A stretch of 64,000 nt of DNA, taken from the NCBI RefSeq assembly GCF_032854445.1, contig NC_088301.1, forward strand, positions 22,251,808 through 22,315,807, read 5' to 3'. The position numbers and the translations under genes were made by a program. The notes under the pieces were generated by a model, which ran no database searches, was not told where the DNA came from, and saw nothing but the letters and a program-made list of their open reading frames with translations. The stretch comes from Liolophura sinensis. Taxonomy: Eukaryota; Mollusca; Polyplacophora; Chitonida; Chitonidae. Shown here piece by piece: positions 23,929 to 35,762 of the stretch (positions are counted from its first letter, which is position 1; the number at the start of each line of letters is the position of its first letter).

Positions 23929-24455
23929 ACTACCACCTATATATCAACTCTTTATTTACCCATAAAATATGTACATGTACAAGGCTTAAATTGTAGAGAA
24001 CTACCACGTATATATCAACTCACTGTTTACCCATAAAATATGTACATATACAACGCTTAAATTGTAGAGAACGACCACGTATATATCAACTCGTTGTTTA
24101 CCCATAAAATATGTACATATACAACGCTTAAATTGTAAAGAACTACCACGTATATATCAACTCACTGTTTACCCATAAAATATGTACATATACAACGCTT
24201 AAATTGTAGAGAACGACCACGTATATATCAACTCGTTGTTTACCCATAAAATATGTACATATACAACGCTTAAATTGTAGAGAACGACCACGTATATATC
24301 AACTCGTTGTTTACCCATAAAATATGTACATATACAACGCTTAAATTGTAAAGAACTACCACGTATATATCAACTCACTGTTTACCCATAAAATATGTAC
24401 ATGTACAAGGCTAAAATTGTAAAGAACTACCACGTGTATATCAACTCACAGTTTA
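23929..24455. repeat. 71-bp minisatellite
   Basis: About seven units containing gaactaccacgtatatatca, actcactgtttacccataaa and atatgtacatatacaacgct. The anchor acccataaaat lies at 23958, 24029 and 24100. Two unit types (cactg and cgttg) alternate. Confidence 0.95.
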
Positions 24456-25794
24456 CAAGAGCAGAGTAGATGGATACTGTTCCCTCACTGTTCGACGTCT
24501 ATAGACCTATATTATATAGAGCCTATACTCGGCAGGATGACTAACACAAGAAATCTTGCTCCTGTGTCAACTCAGACAGCTTCCGCATGAGCGGAAGACC
24601 CTAGATGTACAAACACCTCGTCATGAGGAGCCATATACAGTAAACTCACATTCCCAAGCGTTCTCCTTCGGCTACACGCACCAGATCATGACAAGGCAAA
24701 CCATGCCAACACAACAACAACAAACCAATGTCACCTATATACCTGGATCAGATTCCACAAAGTCATCATGGCTGCAGGTTTCCAGGTATTCAATAAATTT
24801 TACTGCAGACGACGCAAGTATTTTAATATCTAGGCAAATAGGGTCTAAAAATGTTAATTCATTAAATCAAATATAAAATTCTTGCGACTGACAAAATCAT
24901 GCGCATGCCTATATTATACTGTGAGGGGACGTGTTAGAGGAAGAAGAGCACCTGTAACTTTTACAAAGCCATGCACACACGCTCCGTTAATGCAAAAATG
25001 CATCGTCAGGTGATTGCTGGGTTAAATATTCACACCCTGTCCGAAACCTTTCAAATGAACAATATAAGCCATTGCCAAGATTTTCATGCGTACAGACCAT
25101 TTATTCATTTCACGTCGCGTTACTTGAAGATTAATTGGGTCCTAACAGAACGATGAAATTGAACACACCATATGATTCGGGTCGACTGAACACGAAGATG
25201 TAAACTCATCAGTTTCTGAACAAATCTAATGTTTCCTGAATTCAGTTAAAGATTGCTGGATATAGTGTGTTTCTTTGTCAAATATCATCGGGTCCTGAAT
25301 TATTAACACGTGATCTAGATCATATAACGCACCAATCTGGGGTATTTTTTTTACCACATCCCTCTTTTTCTTTCTTAGATACTTTCCACAGCTGCCAATA
25401 ATTTTTACGTATATGACGATTTAGTAGACTGTGGAACTGAGGGTTGGTAGGGGAGGGTGAAGAATTGCTGGGACTTTTTCCGGAATGGGCTTATAAGCCA
25501 GAATATAGCAGAATATTTACCGTGCTTTTTGTTTTCTTTCTATATTTGGGACTTTTACGCCCTACTCTAGAATATTTGACTTACATGACATGGTCAGGTT
25601 TATGCATGATCCTTCGCCCTGTACCTGACAAATATCCGACTTTGCCCAATAACGGACTTCGAGCACGCGACCTCAATGACCTACAGGGGATCGAGTGGCG
25701 ACAACTCACGACTGGTACAGGCTCATGGACACCTCACTCTGTTTTCTCTTACCATTCACACTGTCGTCCACATATCAGATCACATCATGCACAT

Positions 25795-26090
25795 TAACAT
25801 CGTGAAGAATCGCATCATGAGGGATACGCATCATGCACGATCAGATCATGACGAATCGCAACATGCAGGATCGCATCATGAAGAATCGCAAAATGTACGA
25901 TCACATCATGACGAATCGCAACATGCAGGATCGCATCATGAAGGGTCACAAAATGCACGATCAGATCATGGCGAATCGCAACACGGGATCTCATTATCAC
26001 GAATCGCAACATGCAGGATCGCATCATGAAGGGTCGCAAAATGCACGATCAGATGTTGACGAATCGCAACATGCAGAATCACATCATACG
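25795..26090. repeat. minisatellite of about 30/60 bp
   Basis: Alternating units of the type catgacgaatcgcaacatgc + aggatcgcat and catgaagaatcgcaaaatgc + acgatcagat. Open frames on both strands here come from the repeat. Confidence 0.9.
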
Positions 26091-27371
26091 AACACGTGGA
26101 TAATTTGTGAAAAATGTGGACTATCCTGGCAACTTTTCCTGTTGAAGACATATTTACATGATCGGAAAACGCTTGAAACACAGGTTAATCAGAGAAACAC
26201 GATTGTACAAAATATAGAAGTCGATTTTCTGATATTTCTATTTTACTTCGGTTTTTTTACAGTCGGCTCGCCCATAAAATACAAAATAAAATTTGTGCTG
26301 CCTTTTATGAGAGAAAGAAACGGTCATTTTTGAGTGTCTAAAATAAATTGACGACCAAAGATGTTTGTTGCGTAACTCATCCATACCTTGATTCGAACCT
26401 AGTCAACGAGATATCTGATTACACAACAGGTGCCAAGACGAAAATTAAGGTGTTCAAGTCTATTCTACCCCAAAAAATGAAGAAAAGGTGGGGAAAAAAC
26501 ATTCTACCGTTCTCTTTCACTCACTCAACGGAGCTCATGAATTTTAGACGTCAACGGCAGGCTGAGCAGTTGAACTAGATGTTTCAAATTTGTCCATGAC
26601 GTACATGTTGGTATGTAACAAGTGTTTTTAATAACAAAAGTGATACCTATAACTGTGTGAAACAGCACCTTTCTCACAGAAGCACATCCCATATTTCACC
26701 TATATATAAATCATGACAACAAATCTAGCACGTAATCATATCATTTCATTTGCAGAATAAGCATCAGGGCGATGAATTATTCGCGGAGGTAAACTTACCC
26801 GCTGGTATGTTGTGTGACACACTTGATGTTGTTTGCAAGGTCCTCTCTATTTAATATGTATATTTGCACGCGGCCCGAAACTCACAGTGGGCGTAGAATT
26901 TGTGAGCAATGACTATAACAACAAAATCCCGTGTCGGGGGAACAGTCGCTACGTGGAAATCAATATGAGCAGATGTATAGGTGGCGACGACTTTCGTATT
27001 GGTTATCCATTGATTTTCTTTGCTCTTTGTGTAGTAAATTTGTCAACTTCTGCCTCAAAAATTTATATACCCTTACCATGGCATACCACTGCCTGTAGTT
27101 TGTCCTTTTATCTGCAACATATCAAAAAATCAACCGAGCATAACGACCATTTTTTGAGGTGTGGTTGCTGGAAGGAAAGTCATAGCATCCTGTTACCTTG
27201 GTAACCTCCAGGGGGAGTAGGAAGTAACACGGGCAAAAATGTTTTTATTGCTATCCAAACAGACAAAATTCTGATATATTTTAACTAGGTGCAAACTAGC
27301 AGTGGTGTTTATAGTGCATCAACGACATAAAATGTCTGTATGGCAGTTACACTTAATCAGTGCTCCTTCTG

Positions 27372-27590
27372 GGATAGTGCAACGACTGGTTGACCCGTAT
27401 CAGTATAATGGCTCGGGCGAGGCGTCTTACTTGTCTCATTGAAGCAGCACTAGATAAAAGAGCGGTGGAAATCTGTCCTGCGACAAAGAGGCACATTACA
27501 TATACCATAGGGATTCCTATCATATGACGAAAAAATTGTTCAGTACGACGTTAAACCCCAAGCACTCACTCATTCACTCAGTGCTCCTTC
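27372..27590 (+). repeat. SINE family A, 5' truncated
   Basis: Body gtatcagtataatggctcgg and agcagcactagataaaagag, tail gacgaaaaaattgttcagta and cgacgttaaaccccaagcac followed by (TCAC)-like repeats. The equivalent in copy 2 is 41027-41225. Confidence 0.88.
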
Positions 27591-27895
27591 TCTCTTCCGT
27601 TCGGAGGCAAATCTTGGAGCCAGTTGCTTGAATTGCGCATGTGTAACCTATGGTGTGGCTGTCAGTGTACTTAATACGTCAAGGAAAAGGCAATCAAAAT
27701 GCTCACAGCTAACCTTTTGGCAAATCCAGAACGGTCTCTCAACCATATATTTATATTGCTGTGACCACCATAAAGTACTTTAACTACATATAGTAATCCT
27801 GAAAGAGCTCGGAACATTATTTGGTTCAAACCTGCAGAACTCGCTTAGAGACGAGAAAACCTGGTATATATAGGCCACTTTATTCATCCCTGGAC

Positions 27896-29230
27896 ATGCA
27901 GGTCTTTGGTGTCGACGGGATAGTCAGAAATGTCATGGTCCGTATAAGACAGGTGAGTATAAACGCTCTGCTCAGAAATGTTGCATTATTCTGCAAAACA
28001 CAAATTAGCTGCCACTTTGTTGCCCCAAAAGAATATGTTCAAGTTACTGTCCTATGCGCAACCGCGAACCCCCGCTGCGCACTGATCAATATTGCAAATT
28101 ACACGCACTTCCGCACTGTAAGAAACTTGTAAATTTTGTACAGTATATGCCAGGAGATTTACTCTTCAGATAATTAGATTTTTATTTTATATTGTGTAAA
28201 GTCAGTGCATTATACGTATATTTTTCATTCAGCAAATCTGCTTAGTATATGTTTATTATATTTGCACAGCAGTGTTCGTTGTTGTTTTAGATAGGGTAAT
28301 GAGTGCATTGTGTTTTCTACAGTTGAGTGTGTCTAGATATAATTTGTATTATAAATAGGACATATTTTCATTGAGTTTTTGACTGAAGTTCACAGCGATT
28401 TGAATGATATATACAGCGCTGTTGTAGCACGAGTAACGTGCTTTGATTATATCATGTAAGAGTTGTTCCCCCTGAATTTATATTCTACTGGATTAATCGA
28501 ATTTGATTAAGTCAACACGTATTTGTTACTTTCATTTGTATACTAGAAAGTTTGAATGGTTGTTTTAGTGGACGATCTTCACGATACATAGCTTCACAAG
28601 ATTTGCGAGATAATGACAGTATTTTTTTCATGTGTGTCTGTTATTTCATGTAATATGACGGAGAAATTTCGTTGTTTATTTACGTACACAGTCGTCTTGG
28701 TCTAATTGACTATTATTAGATTTCACGACTTATTATATAGTACAGGTGCGTGCGATGTTCATATGATTGTATTCCTTATCACTGTTTTGATGTACTGTAT
28801 TTCTGCATTTTACAGAACTGATAACCAGCTGCCAAACTGATTGATGAACTCTCTGTCACGTCGTGCACGCTGAATACACTGTTCCTGAAATATTCTCCTA
28901 TTGGGCATTTTATATCAGTCAGGATTACCGGTCTCAACCAGCCTTCAAGGTCGATTCACGCGACACACACCCCCCAGTGACATCATTAAACTATCCTTAA
29001 ACCTCATTAAACTGTATAGATTCTGATTGTAAACTATGCGAAATAGCATTCAAACGCCTTGAGCATCTTGTTCAGAAGCCCTAATGCTTGACTGGGAGTT
29101 CAGAAATTCCTACCAGGTGACAGACTTGTCATTTTTGATAGACGTACATATTAATTAATATTTTGGTACAGGTGACATGTTTAATAGATACATCTCCTAA
29201 CCCTCCAAAAATAAATAAATAAATAAAAAA
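27896..29230 (+). other. possible small two-exon transcript, copy 1
   Basis: A tatatata box at 27865-27872 is followed by ATG at 27896 and 19 codons (MQVFGVDGIVRNVMVRIRQ) ending at a strong donor, CAG/gtgagt, after 27952. A matching acceptor, gcattttacag, ends at 28815. Splicing would add Asn and a stop. Exon two would run to AATAAA-like motifs near 29210-29230. All signals are kept in copy 2, but the product would be only 20 residues. It may be a non-coding RNA or chance; no expression evidence is available here. Confidence 0.25.
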
Positions 29231-29559
29231 ATAAAAACACATGAAATTAAACAACTCGAATACAATTGGTTTCCGTTTACTAAGCATAAATTCATACATA
29301 CAAATTCTAAAGATTTCTCAAATATATAACAATTTTTTGTACATTATTACAAGGAATATATCCTCGTGAAAAAACTTCACAAGACTTCTTGCATGATATA
29401 GTACTATAAAATTTCTTCTCATAACCATTTCAATGATTACATTTATTCATTCGTTAGTTATTCAACGAACTACACTCCCAATTGGCTTCCACTGTACCAT
29501 GGCGCGGATACTGTGAAGTTGACACCAGTGAAGGTGAAGTTGACCGGGGTTGTGTATGT

Positions 29560-30290
29560 GGGAAGGTGTGTGTGTGGGGGGTGGGGTTTATGTGCAGAGC
29601 ACCCCCACTTTACAATTGGAGAAAAATTTCAGATCTTGCACATATATTGTTCTAAAAAGAACAAAGACTAGATAAAAATCCTTATTTTTTAATCAATCAG
29701 ATTAAGTGCATACGAGATTGATTCTTATTTATCTGTAACTACGTCTCGGATGTGTTGTGGGGGGGGAGGGGTATGTGCAGAGCACCCCTACTTTACAATT
29801 GGTGGAAAATTTCAGATCTTGCACATATATTGTTCTAAAATGAACAAAGACTAGATAAAAATCCTTATTTTTTAATCAAACAGATTAAGTGCATACGAGA
29901 TTGATTCTTATTTATCTGTAACTACGTCTCGGATGTGTTGTGGGGGGGAGGGGTATGTGTTGAGCACCCCCACTTTACAATTGGAGAAAAATTTCAGATC
30001 TTGCACATATATTGTTCTAAAATGAACAAAGACTAGATAAAAATCCTTATTTTTTAATCAAACAGATTAAGTGCATACGAGATTGATTCTTATTTATCTG
30101 TAACTACGTCTCGGATGTATTGTGGGGGAAGGGGTATGTGCAGAGCACCCCCACTTTACAATTGGTGGAAAATTTCAGATCTTGCATATATATTGTTCTA
30201 AAAAGAACAAAGACTAGATAAAAATCCTTATTTTTTAATCAAACGGATTAAATGCATACGGGATTGATTCTTATTTATTTATAACTGCGT
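29560..30290. repeat. 183-bp satellite, four units
   Basis: Each unit has a G-run (tgtgttgtggggggg), agagcacccccactttacaa, atttcagatcttgcacatat, aaagactagataaaaatcct and actacgtctcggatgt. Unit starts near 29751, 29934 and 30117 give a 183-bp period. Copy 2 of the duplication has seven units. Confidence 0.95.
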
Positions 30291-30658
30291 CTGGCAAAAT
30301 ACATAACTTTGGGCACTATACAATTAGAGCTAGGTTCTCTTTGATTTTCATAAATAACGTGAAGTAAGAAAGTATTAGAAATTATTTTAAGACTTTTGAA
30401 ATTCTTTTTTTTCTGTCGATCAAATAAGGCTCTTTTACACAGCCTTTTAGATTTGGTGGGCTATCTTCTATAATCTTTTAAAGTTTTTGTGCATTAAACG
30501 GTTCATACCGGATATGTATGTTTCGGGACACCAATTAAATTTGTATTGCTGAAAACTCTAAGGTCAAGGCCGGGCCCCTGGACAATCGCATAGTGTGCTC
30601 GGATAGACTTTTGAATTGCCACCCACTTTCAATTTTCTCCCCGACTCCCCCTGCCACA

Positions 30659-33600
30659 TCATTGTTTCCAATTCATCACGATCACGTTTTCTGTCAACCG
30701 GTCTAATCCCCAACTATCACGATGTCTTTGTTCCAAAGCGTCAAAGCTGTCAATTTCTTCCACAGTGCACACTGACCCTGTATATCGGGTGAAAGAAACG
30801 AGACTTTAATAGAAACAACATACTGGCATTAGGCACGCAGGCAACAGGGACTATCGTTTCCAGCTCAATGCCGACTCTGCTCCACGCTGAAAGGACAATT
30901 GCTCTCTTGCAAGTAATACGTTAGCAACTTGCTCACACAAAGTGATATCAATGACAAAAATGAACAAAAGGGAACACAGCTTGAACCTGAACTAGTTAAG
31001 GCGGGAAAACCTCCGCATTAATTCATTACTTTATTATATATAAACGGCTCTCAGGGTTACTTTTATTGCTCTTTGTCTGCCTTGATTTAATGAAAATGCG
31101 GTGAACTACGATGGTCATGTTTATATTTCCGGAAAGACTCAAATCCATATAAAAAACTATCTCCAGTTGATCATGGATCGGGGGCCTCCGTGAGTTCAAG
31201 TCCAGCTCATGCTGGCTTCCTCTCCGGCCGTACGTGGGAAGGTCTGCCAGCAACCTGCGGATGGTCGTGGGTTTTCCCCCGAGCTCTGCCCGGTTTTCAC
31301 CCACCATAATGCTGGCCGCCGTCGTATAAGTGAAATATTCTTGAGTACGGTGTAAAACACCAAATAAATAAATGATCATGGATCACTTACCATACAGTTG
31401 TTGTACCTCGTCAAGAGTTGTGGAGTGAGGTGGGCCTGGAAGAAAAAAACAAAAAACTTCTAAAACGTCGGATTCAACGGTGGTCTGGACCCAGTAAGTA
31501 TCAGTGACATCATAACCATATTTTTGGTTTAAAAATTCGTTTCTAATTGGTGAATGCATTCATAGCTGCATATGTGTATATTTTTGTAGAATTCAGAAGT
31601 CTATAAGTGGTAAAAATCTGATGTGACGTCGCCAGTGACAACATGGACAGAAAAGGTCACAGTGGGATCTAATGTAGCAAATGCATTCAGTCATTAGAAC
31701 CCCCCCCCCCTACAAAAAAGACTAAAAGGTACCATTTTTCCTGGATAGCGTTTAATAGTCTTTCATTTGCATGACCTACACTTAATTTTAGTGTTTTCTT
31801 TGTCTCTAACAAATCCGTGTCTGGTGTACCCGGACATCGTTCCTTGGAACCGTCCCACTCACGTACCTTCGTATTTGGACTGGTCGTAAGTAAAAGTATC
31901 CAGCAAGTAAACGCAGTCTGGGTTCATCAGCGACAGTAGCAACTCACTATATCTATAAACATAAAGGCCAAGACGAATGAGAACAATGTGAGCGTTACTC
32001 CAGTCCAGGTCTGTATATAACATTCCACGTGTGAATGGTCATAACAGTACCTTTATTCGTTACACATTCTAAGAATTGTATTGTTGTACATTTTATTTAA
32101 AGGAAGACAGAATCACTGATTTGGTGGTATGACATTATAGGAATTTTAATCATGACACATTTAATTTTATTCAAGCGTGACCAAGACTTTAGGAGTTAAC
32201 CTTGGAAATCCTATCTCCACCCTTAGCCAATCAGCGTCGATTTAACATGTCACCTCCGTGATGTAGGTGAAGCTGCACAGATGTGCTGCTCCATCTGAAA
32301 TTAACGTGAAAGTGTGTTTGGCTTTACACACCCCTCTACACATTTCATTATTGGACTGAAGCCTAAAAAAACTGTGAATAAAGAAATACGAAGAAAGCAG
32401 CTTGGAGCGTATATAGAATGCATGAAACAATTTGTGCACATATAGGTATGACGCCGAAGGACAGATATACATGTAACTACTGCTTATCATACAACGAAAG
32501 GACAGAAAGAAAAATGACAAACTTTTTTCGGTCATCCCTGTTGATAGCTACAAGAGAACCTCTGTCCCAAATACCATCAAATTGTCCTTCAAGGTCTCTG
32601 TAACATAAATCAGCTGCTTGTGTTACTATATACAGGTTTACAGAGGTTCTCTAAAGTCTAGGGAAACAGCGAAACATCACATAAATAGAATATTGTTTGC
32701 TTCCGTGCCTTATGGAGTGGAGATGGTTACATTCCGAACATGTTGATCCAAACCATCATACTGGTATACAGGGGAGGTATCCCAGACCCCTTCGGATAGT
32801 CGATGGTTTCTGTTTGGTTTCCTCCCACCCCAATGCTGGCCACCGTCGTATAAGTGTAATATTCTTGCGTGCGGCGTAAAACAACACTCGAAAAGATAAA
32901 TAATAAATTTTAAACATGTCATTACTGCATCGCTAACAACGCTGTCAAGCAACTATTCCTCTCCGACTGTATAATTGAAATATTCTTGAGTACAGCGTAA
33001 AACACCAATCAAATAAATAAATAAATAAATTAGCTGAAATACAGAGTCAGCTGTCACCCAGCTCACATTTGGGAGTACAGCCATTATCGAGGACAAACTC
33101 ATTGTTTTAAATGAGTGAGCGAGTGAGTGAGTGAGTGCTTGGGGTTTAACGTCGTAATTAACAATTTTTCAAGTCATATGACGACGAAGGAATCCTTAGA
33201 GTGTACTTAATGTGCCTCCTTGTTGCAGGATGGATTTCCACCGATCTTTTATCTAGTGCTGCTTCACTAACACGCCCAACCGAAGGCAAGTAGGCCGCCC
33301 CGCCCGAGCCATTATACTGATACGGGTCAACCAGTGGCTGTCCTATCCCCTTCATGCTGAACGCCAAGCGAGGAAGTTAAAACTTCCTCTTTTAAGGTCT
33401 AAGGTGTGACTCGATCCAGGATTGTCCCTGGATCTACCGCTCTACCAACTGTGCTATCGGGGCCGGTCACTGTTTTAAACGAAGAGGACAGGATGTATTC
33501 TATTCACATGAGACAGCTCTGCTGGGTTAGTCCCCTTTCACGCCAAGCTGCCTTAGAGGGCTGAGGTTCTATTCGCTTGAAGAAGATGACCAGTTGGGGG

Positions 33601-35310
33601 CATCAGTGATGAATTATACTTACCTGTTAAAATGGTAAAGGTCCCCACAGTACAACCTTATTTTCTCATCACTACTCTGTGGAAGCGAACAGCGGAATGA
33701 TTACGATTACGAAAATAATACCACATTAAATATGAGCCACTGTTAATGAATCTTGTTTATGTCATTTATTTCATGGCCGTTTTACGCCGTGCTCAAGAAT
33801 ATTTCACTTATACGACGGCGGCTGCATTGTGGTGTGAGGAAACTGGACATTGTCCGAGGGAAACCCACGGCCATCCGCAGGTTGCTGCAAGACCTTCCCA
33901 TGTACGAGCGAAGAGGAAGCCAGCATGCATGAGCTGAACTCACAGCGACCGTATTGTTGAGAGGCTCCTGGGTCATAGTACCGCACTGGCACGCTAACTA
34001 CCTCGACCACCGAGGTTCTGTTAATCAATCAATCAATCAATCCTCTGGAAGCAAAATAGTAGTAACTTATTTGAAACACAAAAAAGACTTTATTATATTA
34101 TCGCTTTGTTTTGGGAATATTTCTTAGTTTTGTTTTCCTTTTTGTTTTAATGAATGTGTGTTTGGGTTTTTTCGTCGTACTTAACAATTTTAAGTTAAAT
34201 GACAAGGAGGTGCCACGTACTGTGTCTTCCTGTGGCAGGCAGAGTTCATAGCACCACTTTTTTTTATTTTCCATTTTTCAACAAACTGAAAAATGCATTG
34301 TGATCGTTTATAACGACAAAATCAGTCCAACTAACAAAGTTATTTGGGACATACCTTATAGAGGGGTCCATCAAATCCCTGAACGGCCTTTTTTGTGAAC
34401 TCAAGCTTCTGTTCTGAGAAGAACTCGTTAATGGCTTGTTCGGAAATTTCAACTCCAACAACGGTATGGCCTTGGTCGGCAAGCCTGTATCAGGGAGGAC
34501 CAGCATTCAGTTATGTAGAGTGGGCATACAGGAACGTGAATACCAGTACTACTTACATTAAAAAAGTAAACACGACACACACAAACTTCAGACACTTACC
34601 ATTTAATATCTACCGTCTTCCCACATAACGGAATGAAAAGTCGCAGATTTTGACGGCCCTTCAACAATCTGTCGATATGTTTTTCCAGTGACCTGTTTAA
34701 AAAACATGGTATACAAGACTTTATATAGCTGAATGGTTAGAGCATCCGCCTCGAAGTCGGAAGACTTTAAAAATGGTACTGGTTGCTGCCTCGCATGGCG
34801 CTCAGCACTAAGACGTTAGAGCAAGGAAACTTGACTATTTGGTCCGGTGTGAGTATAATGTGACTGGGTGTGGTATCATGTCTGGTGTCTTTGGCATGAT
34901 ACTTCAGTGGTGGGAGTACTTTAGCACTGTAGACACATTATGAACACATACGTACACACACCTAATGATGACTCCTCGTCACTGAAAAATTGTTAAGTAC
35001 GATGTTAAACCCCAGACATACATACATACATACACACACACACATACATACATAAATACAATATACAGCTGCTAGAAAAATGATGTTTGCCAAGTCTAAC
35101 GTTACCCAGTCTAACGTTTACCCAGTCTAACTTTTGCCCAGTCTAATGTTTACCCAGCCTAACGTTTGTTGAAAACTACTTGTTTTCCACCAAACTTGTG
35201 AACTCATAAAGCTCATTCCTGGCTGTAACAAAACGGTCCAAAGCTGTAAACTCATATGCTCTCAGTTTTATTCCATCACTTTTATCGTTGTATGTGTCAC
35301 TCATAACACA

Positions 35311-35394
<84 letters not shown>

Positions 35395-35762
35395 CTGTTT
35401 TAATATAACAATTTAATATTAATCTGTTAATCTTAACAGAAAGTCTGTTGCCCGAGTGATGCTAGAATGTATTCTGTTATTGTAACACAACATACTGTCA
35501 TATTCGACACAATATCCTGTTAGCCTAATACAATCTTTATGTTGAATTAACAGAATATATATAATATATTATAATCTGATGAAATAACAGAATGCAGAAG
35601 GAAACGTTTGGCGACTACTTGCTTATTGACGTTCTCCATGTGAAATCCTATATCTCGCTGTTCCCATCTCTCCAACCAAGATTCTAACGTGTCGACTTTT
35701 TCCAACACACCAGCCTTTGGGGCGACACTTCCGGTCTGAGAAGCATCAGTATTGGAAGTCAT
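30659..35762 (-). CDS. TPMT: thiopurine S-methyltransferase, copy 1
   Basis: This cytosolic SAM-dependent enzyme S-methylates aromatic and heterocyclic thiols. Coding exons in transcript order are 35623-35762, 34600-34692, 34355-34484, 33624-33676, 32523-32597, 31867-31952, 31391-31435 and 30659-30777. They join in frame to 246 codons plus stop (human TPMT has 245). Key parts are [20 protein letters not shown]; the SAM-binding region [20 protein letters not shown] and [45 protein letters not shown] (with the Arg152-equivalent); [17 protein letters not shown]; and [14 protein letters not shown], which holds the Arg226-equivalent. Intron 1 has a GC donor (AATAA/gcaagt), the only site that restores the frame and the family alignment. 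An acceptor at 35797-35798 shows that a 5' UTR exon lies further upstream; it was not located. The start ATG at 35762 aligns with the family N-terminus. Introns contain SINEs, a 17-bp repeat, (TA)n and a MITE. No coding defect is visible. Confidence 0.95.
31186..31371 (+). repeat. V-type SINE lacking the tRNA head
   Basis: It runs from gggggcctccgtgagttcaa (head deleted internally) through cctctccggccgtacgtggg and gtcgtgggttttcccccgag to aagtgaaatattcttgagta. In copy 2 (45602-45705) the core is deleted as well. It lies in the last intron of TPMT copy 1. Confidence 0.88.
32790..33030 (+). repeat. two V-type SINE tail fragments
   Basis: Fragment 32790-32893 has gatggtttctgtttggtttc and gtgtaatattcttgcgtgcg. 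Fragment 32955-33030 has ctccgactgtataattgaaa, attcttgagtacagcgtaaa and AAATA repeats. Both are found in copy 2 (47128-47240 and 47300-47370). Confidence 0.75.
33112..33466 (-). repeat. full-length SINE family A with target-site duplication
   Basis: On the minus strand the head reads ggccccgatagcacagttgg + tagagcgg (A box) with tggatcgagtcacacc (B box). The body is cgtatcagtataatggctcg and agcagcactagataaaaga; the tail is gacttgaaaaattgttaatt + acgacgttaaaccccaagca and (CTCA)n. Flanks tcattgttttaaa (33099-33111) and tcactgttttaaa (33467-33479) are a 13-bp duplication with one change. It is also present in copy 2, so it predates the segmental duplication. Confidence 0.92.
33776..34016 (-). repeat. 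V-type SINE, near full length
   Basis: On the + strand it reads tttacgccgtgctcaagaat, tatacgacggcggctgcatt, catccgcaggttgctgcaag, ctcacagcgaccgtattgtt and ctcgaccaccgagg. The core has gtgaggaaactggacattgt, a diverged V-like block. It lies in a TPMT copy 1 intron. Confidence 0.88.
34725..35045 (+). repeat. SINE family C with tRNA-like head
   Basis: Head tagctgaatggttagagcat + ccgcctcgaagtcggaag resembles the A box and anticodon arm of a class II-like tRNA. The body has ggtgtgagtataatgtgact and catgatacttcagtggtggg; the tail is gaaaaattgttaagtacgat + gttaaaccccagacatac with (CATA)n. This is the best head-containing copy in the window. Confidence 0.85.
35090..35168. repeat. 17-bp repeat, about five units
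   Basis: Unit cccagtctaacgtttac. The same site in copy 2 (49395-49855) has about 27 units. It lies in TPMT intron 1. Confidence 0.93.
35312..35391. repeat. (TA)n microsatellite
   Basis: About 40 TA units directly beside the MITE in TPMT intron 1; also present in copy 2. Confidence 0.97.
35393..35595. mobile_element. foldback MITE in TPMT intron 1
   Basis: Left arm aatctgttaatcttaacaga + aagtctgttgcccgagtgat. The right arm is cut off after aataacagaatgca. The truncated end lies about 26 bp from the GC donor of TPMT exon 1. The same copy, with the same truncation, is at 50090-50295. Confidence 0.82.

Larger units (their letters stand above)
22429..26475. other. intergenic repeats upstream of the SBP-like gene
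   Basis: The stretch includes a V-type SINE fragment (22593-22725, minus), dispersed repeat X (22860-23075), a MITE (23241-23437), a 71-bp minisatellite (23929-24455), a SINE tail relic near 25540-25600 and a roughly 60-bp minisatellite (25795-26090). The promoter of the SBP-like gene should lie just above 22428; no clear TATA element was placed. No other gene was recognised. Confidence 0.6.
26476..30658. other. left part of duplication copy 1, no firm gene
   Basis: It contains SINE A (27372-27590), a possible small two-exon transcript (27896 to about 29230), and a 183-bp satellite (29560-30290). The 123-codon open frame at 26833-27204 is shortened in copy 2, which argues against a protein. 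Confidence 0.6.

Noticed and set aside
26833-27204. 123-codon plus-strand frame repeated in copy 2
   Set aside because: The copy 2 version stops at 82 codons and changes accumulate without codon bias; no domain recognised.
33430-33466. tRNA-like sequence ggccccgatagcacagttgg
   Set aside because: It is the head of SINE family A with a tail and target-site duplication, not a free-standing tRNA gene; no full cloverleaf with acceptor stem was seen.
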